This document shows positions 5,704-7,804 of a stretch of DNA of 7,804 nt, one piece after another; position 1 is the first letter of the stretch; the number at the start of each line of letters is the position of its first letter. Both the position numbers and the translations under genes were made by a program. The notes below the pieces were generated by a model. The model was not told the DNA's origin. It worked only from the letters and a program-made list of their open reading frames with translations, and did not search any database. The stretch covers positions 1 to 7,804 of the forward strand of contig CAMWWR010000073.1 of assembly GCA_947178045.1 (NCBI GenBank), read 5' to 3'. The stretch is from an uncultured Clostridia bacterium (lineage in GTDB: Bacteria > Bacillota > Clostridia > Lachnospirales > Lachnospiraceae).

Positions 5704-7804
5704 ATGTCTGCGAAAAAAGGGTACCGAAGATATCTTGTCGTGCTGCTGTGCGTGACATTGCTTTGCCCATATATTATGACTATACTCGGGGAGGGGGTCA
5801 GGCTGACGGCTCTGGCGGCGTCGGTTCCGTCAAAGGGCGTCTGCACGGCGAACGAGCTGAACATCCGGAGCGGCCCGGGCACGAACTACGAGCAGATCAA
5901 GGTGAACGGCGTCGGCGCGTATCTGACAAAGAATCAGGAGGTGGACATTCTTTCCGAGAAGAACGGCTGGTATCAGATCCGGGCGGTGTTCCGCGGCGAG
6001 AAGGTGACCGGCTACAGCCTCGGGACCTATATCAAGGTTACGGCGACAGCCACGCCTACGCCAAAGCCAACAGCGACGCCGAAACCAACGGCAGCCCCAA
6101 AGCCGACGGCGACGCCGGCTCCGGCCGCGGGGGAGGAGGTCGTAAGCTACGAGCTCGCCATGCCCGCAGTTGTCACGGCGAACGAGCTGAACCTCAGGAC
6201 CTCGCCGGACACCAGCGCCCAGATTATCAAGCTTCTGAAAAACGGCGAGGCGGTCACCGTGAAGGGGCAGAAGACGGTCGACGGACGGAAGTGGTATAAG
6301 ATCTCGGTCACGGTTGCCGGGAAGGTGACGACAGGCTATTCCGTCAGCGATTACATCCGGTTTTCGCCGGACAAGGGCTTTTATGTAAAGGCGAATGCCG
6401 CGATGAATCTGAATACCGCGGCGGGCTCGTCGGCGACGGTGAAAAACGCGCAGGGCAAGGCGGTCTCCGTAGGAAAAAGCGTGAAAATGCAGGTGCTTGC
6501 GGAAAAGACGCTGAGCGGGGTGAAATGGTTCCAGGTGGAAGTCGAGATTTCCGGGAAGAAATACAAGGGCTATGTGCGCTCGAATGACGTAACGCTCGTC
6601 GGCATAAAGAAGGTGACGATCGTTACCCCGAGTCCGACGCCGAAGCCGACATCCGGCCCGACGCCGGTCCCGGTGGATAAGGAGCAGGAATTCCAGTATG
6701 CGGCAAAGGTGACGGCGAACGAGCTGAATCTGCGCCAGAAGGCTACGACCGGGAGCAAGGTCGTCGTGCTGATGAAGAAGAATCAGAAGCTGTGGGTGCT
6801 GAATCAGGTGCGCGTGGGCAGTGAGATCTGGTATCGGGTCGCGGCGGAGATCGGCGGAAAGACGCAGGTCGGCTATTCCGTCGCGTCCTATATCCAGCTG
6901 GATAACAACGCCGGGGCGTACGCACTGCCTTACGGCGGAGCGCTGAAGCTGCGCTCCAGTGCGAACGCCAAATCGGTCTATGTGACAAAGGCGAACGGCA
7001 ATGTTCTCACGATTCCGGAGGGAAGCCTTGTAACGATCAAGTCGGAGACGACGGTGAGCGGAGAGAAGTGGTTCCAGGTCAGCGCGGAGGTCGAAGGAAA
7101 GACCTACACGGGCTATGCACAGGCGGCAAAGCTGACGCTTGCGGCAAAGCCGGAGCCAAAGCCGACCCCGAGTCCGTCGCCTACGCCGAAGCCGACCGCG
7201 ACGCCGAAACCGACGGCAACACCGAAGCCTACGGCGACGTCCGCTCCGACCCCGACGGAAGGAAGCACCGGAACACCATCTCCGACCGTGTCGGAGGTTC
7301 CGAGCCTGACCGGAGAGCCGTCTCCGACGGCCGAGGCGCCGACGCCTCCTTCGACCCCGACTCCGCCTCCGGGGACCATCGGAGAGGGAACCATCAGCGG
7401 AGTGACGGCGCTGGCACTCAAGCAGGAGCCGAAGTACGGCGCACGGCTTGTGAAGAATGAGAACGGCTATTCCGTTGTCGTAACGGAGAAGAGCGTGTTC
7501 CGGATTCTCGAATATATTCCGGATGCGGACATGCTCTGGTGCCATGTAACCTTTTCCGACGAAGGGGTGGAGTATTCGGGCTACATCAATGCGGAGTATG
7601 TAAAGGTGCTGGACACCGGAAATATCTCGGGGGAACCGGAGCTGACGCCGACGCCGATTCCGACTCCAGAACCGACGCAGCCGGCGGTCACGGACGATTT
7701 TGAGCTGCAGCTGGCGGCACAGAATTTCCCGGAGAGCTATCTGCCGGCTCTGCGCCTACTGCACGAGCAGCATCCGGACTGGAAATTTGTGGCCAGTCAT
7801 ACCG
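5704..7804 (+). CDS. Secreted SH3-repeat cell-wall protein, probable N-acetylglucosaminidase (3' end outside window)
   Basis: The frame is open from the ATG at 5704 (GGAGG five bases before) to the window end, giving 700 residues. A positively charged start (KKGYRR) and a hydrophobic core (about 10-28) form a signal peptide or anchor, with possible cleavage after ALA near residue 38. Six bacterial SH3-like modules follow at about 44-112, 153-220, 225-299, 332-399, 404-480 and 565-637. Modules 1, 2 and 4 share TANELN(I/L)R and GYS...YI; modules 3 and 5 share KWFQV and a closing Tyr-x-Gly-Tyr, and module 6 resembles them at its end. Thr-Pro-Lys-rich linkers lie at about 113-142, 307-324, 482-558 and 644-662. 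Residues 675-700 ([20 protein letters not shown] onward) look like the segment that opens the glucosaminidase domain of SH3-containing autolysins, so the likely role is cutting peptidoglycan glycan strands outside the cell, with the SH3 modules binding the wall. The catalytic part is outside the window, so the enzyme call is an inference. Confidence 0.82.
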   Translation, partial: MSAKKGYRRYLVVLLCVTLLCPYIMTILGEGVRLTALAASVPSKGVCTANELNIRSGPGTNYEQIKVNGVGAYLTKNQEVDILSEKNGWYQIRAVFRGEKVTGYSLGTYIKVTATATPTPKPTATPKPTAAPKPTATPAPAAGEEVVSYELAMPAVVTANELNLRTSPDTSAQIIKLLKNGEAVTVKGQKTVDGRKWYKISVTVAGKVTTGYSVSDYIRFSPDKGFYVKANAAMNLNTAAGSSATVKNAQGKAVSVGKSVKMQVLAEKTLSGVKWFQVEVEISGKKYKGYVRSNDVTLVGIKKVTIVTPSPTPKPTSGPTPVPVDKEQEFQYAAKVTANELNLRQKATTGSKVVVLMKKNQKLWVLNQVRVGSEIWYRVAAEIGGKTQVGYSVASYIQLDNNAGAYALPYGGALKLRSSANAKSVYVTKANGNVLTIPEGSLVTIKSETTVSGEKWFQVSAEVEGKTYTGYAQAAKLTLAAKPEPKPTPSPSPTPKPTATPKPTATPKPTATSAPTPTEGSTGTPSPTVSEVPSLTGEPSPTAEAPTPPSTPTPPPGTIGEGTISGVTALALKQEPKYGARLVKNENGYSVVVTEKSVFRILEYIPDADMLWCHVTFSDEGVEYSGYINAEYVKVLDTGNISGEPELTPTPIPTPEPTQPAVTDDFELQLAAQNFPESYLPALRLLHEQHPDWKFVASHT
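6040..6126 (+). repeat. Pro/Thr/Lys linker repeat 1
   Basis: This encodes a linker built of the hexapeptide KPTATP and variants (residues 113-141) between SH3 modules 1 and 2. The DNA repeats imperfectly with an 18-base period. Such linkers are extended wall-spanning spacers and are prone to length change. Confidence 0.75.
6622..6675 (+). repeat. Pro/Thr linker 2
   Basis: This short linker (residues 307-324, [17 protein letters not shown]) sits between SH3 modules 3 and 4, that is, between the two module pairs. It is less regular than linkers 1 and 3. Confidence 0.6.
7147..7377 (+). repeat. Long Pro/Thr/Ser linker 3 with 18-bp tandem core
   Basis: Residues 482-558 are almost wholly Pro, Thr, Ser, Lys, Ala and Glu. 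The core at 7189-7242 is three 18-base units encoding [12 protein letters not shown] and KPTATS, with differing codons, so the protein repeat is better kept than the DNA repeat. It separates SH3 modules 5 and 6. Confidence 0.75.

Noticed and set aside
7147..7377. Tandem repeats as a possible CRISPR-like or minisatellite array
   Set aside because: The 18-base period encodes in-frame Pro/Thr/Lys hexapeptides with varied codons and no unique spacers, so it is a protein linker.
5830..7545. A 571-residue open frame on the - strand across the SH3-repeat gene
   Set aside because: It is wholly opposite a gene with clear domains, its translation is Arg-rich low-complexity sequence typical of the reverse of GC-biased codons, and it has no promoter or ribosome binding site of note.

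Overview
The window is a GC-rich stretch with every supported gene on the + strand. It looks like a chromosomal piece of a Gram-positive anaerobe of the class Clostridia, probably Lachnospiraceae-like. That placement is an inference from four things: a gatCAB operon for tRNA-dependent amidation, strong GGAGG-type ribosome binding sites, a secreted SH3-repeat protein with Thr-Pro-Lys linkers leading into a glucosaminidase-type domain, and a clostridial style of ABC-2 transporter. No tRNA, rRNA, CRISPR array, insertion sequence or phage gene was seen.

Layout. (1) 1-1623: a two-gene ABC-2 transporter unit, an ATPase whose 5' end lies outside the window and a six-helix permease one base behind it. 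(2) 1624-1936: a regulatory gap with an 18-bp inverted repeat plus T-run (terminator-like), a good promoter (TTGCTT, 17 bp, extended -10) and, about 11 bases after the predicted transcription start, a near-perfect 22-position hairpin followed by five T's. (3) 1937-5310: gatC, gatA and gatB, the three subunits of the Asp-tRNA(Asn)/Glu-tRNA(Gln) amidotransferase. GatA makes ammonia from glutamine, GatB activates the mischarged aminoacyl-tRNA, and GatC holds the two together. gatA and gatB overlap by four bases, while gatC and gatA are separated by an odd 141-base spacer with only four T's. (4) 5311-5703: a control region with two promoters, each overlapped in the same way by a dyad of the TACA...TGTA kind, plus a perfect 17-bp palindrome and a possible RNA hairpin. 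(5) 5704 to the window end: the first 700 residues of a secreted cell-wall protein with a signal peptide, six SH3-like modules and four Pro/Thr linkers. The last 26 visible residues look like the beginning of the beta-N-acetylglucosaminidase domain found in SH3-containing autolysins.

The coding content is ordinary housekeeping and envelope biology. The parts most worth a second look are non-coding: the terminator-like hairpin inside the gatCAB leader, the T-depleted gatC-gatA spacer, and the repeated operator/promoter geometry in front of the cell-wall hydrolase. No wholly new system was recognised.
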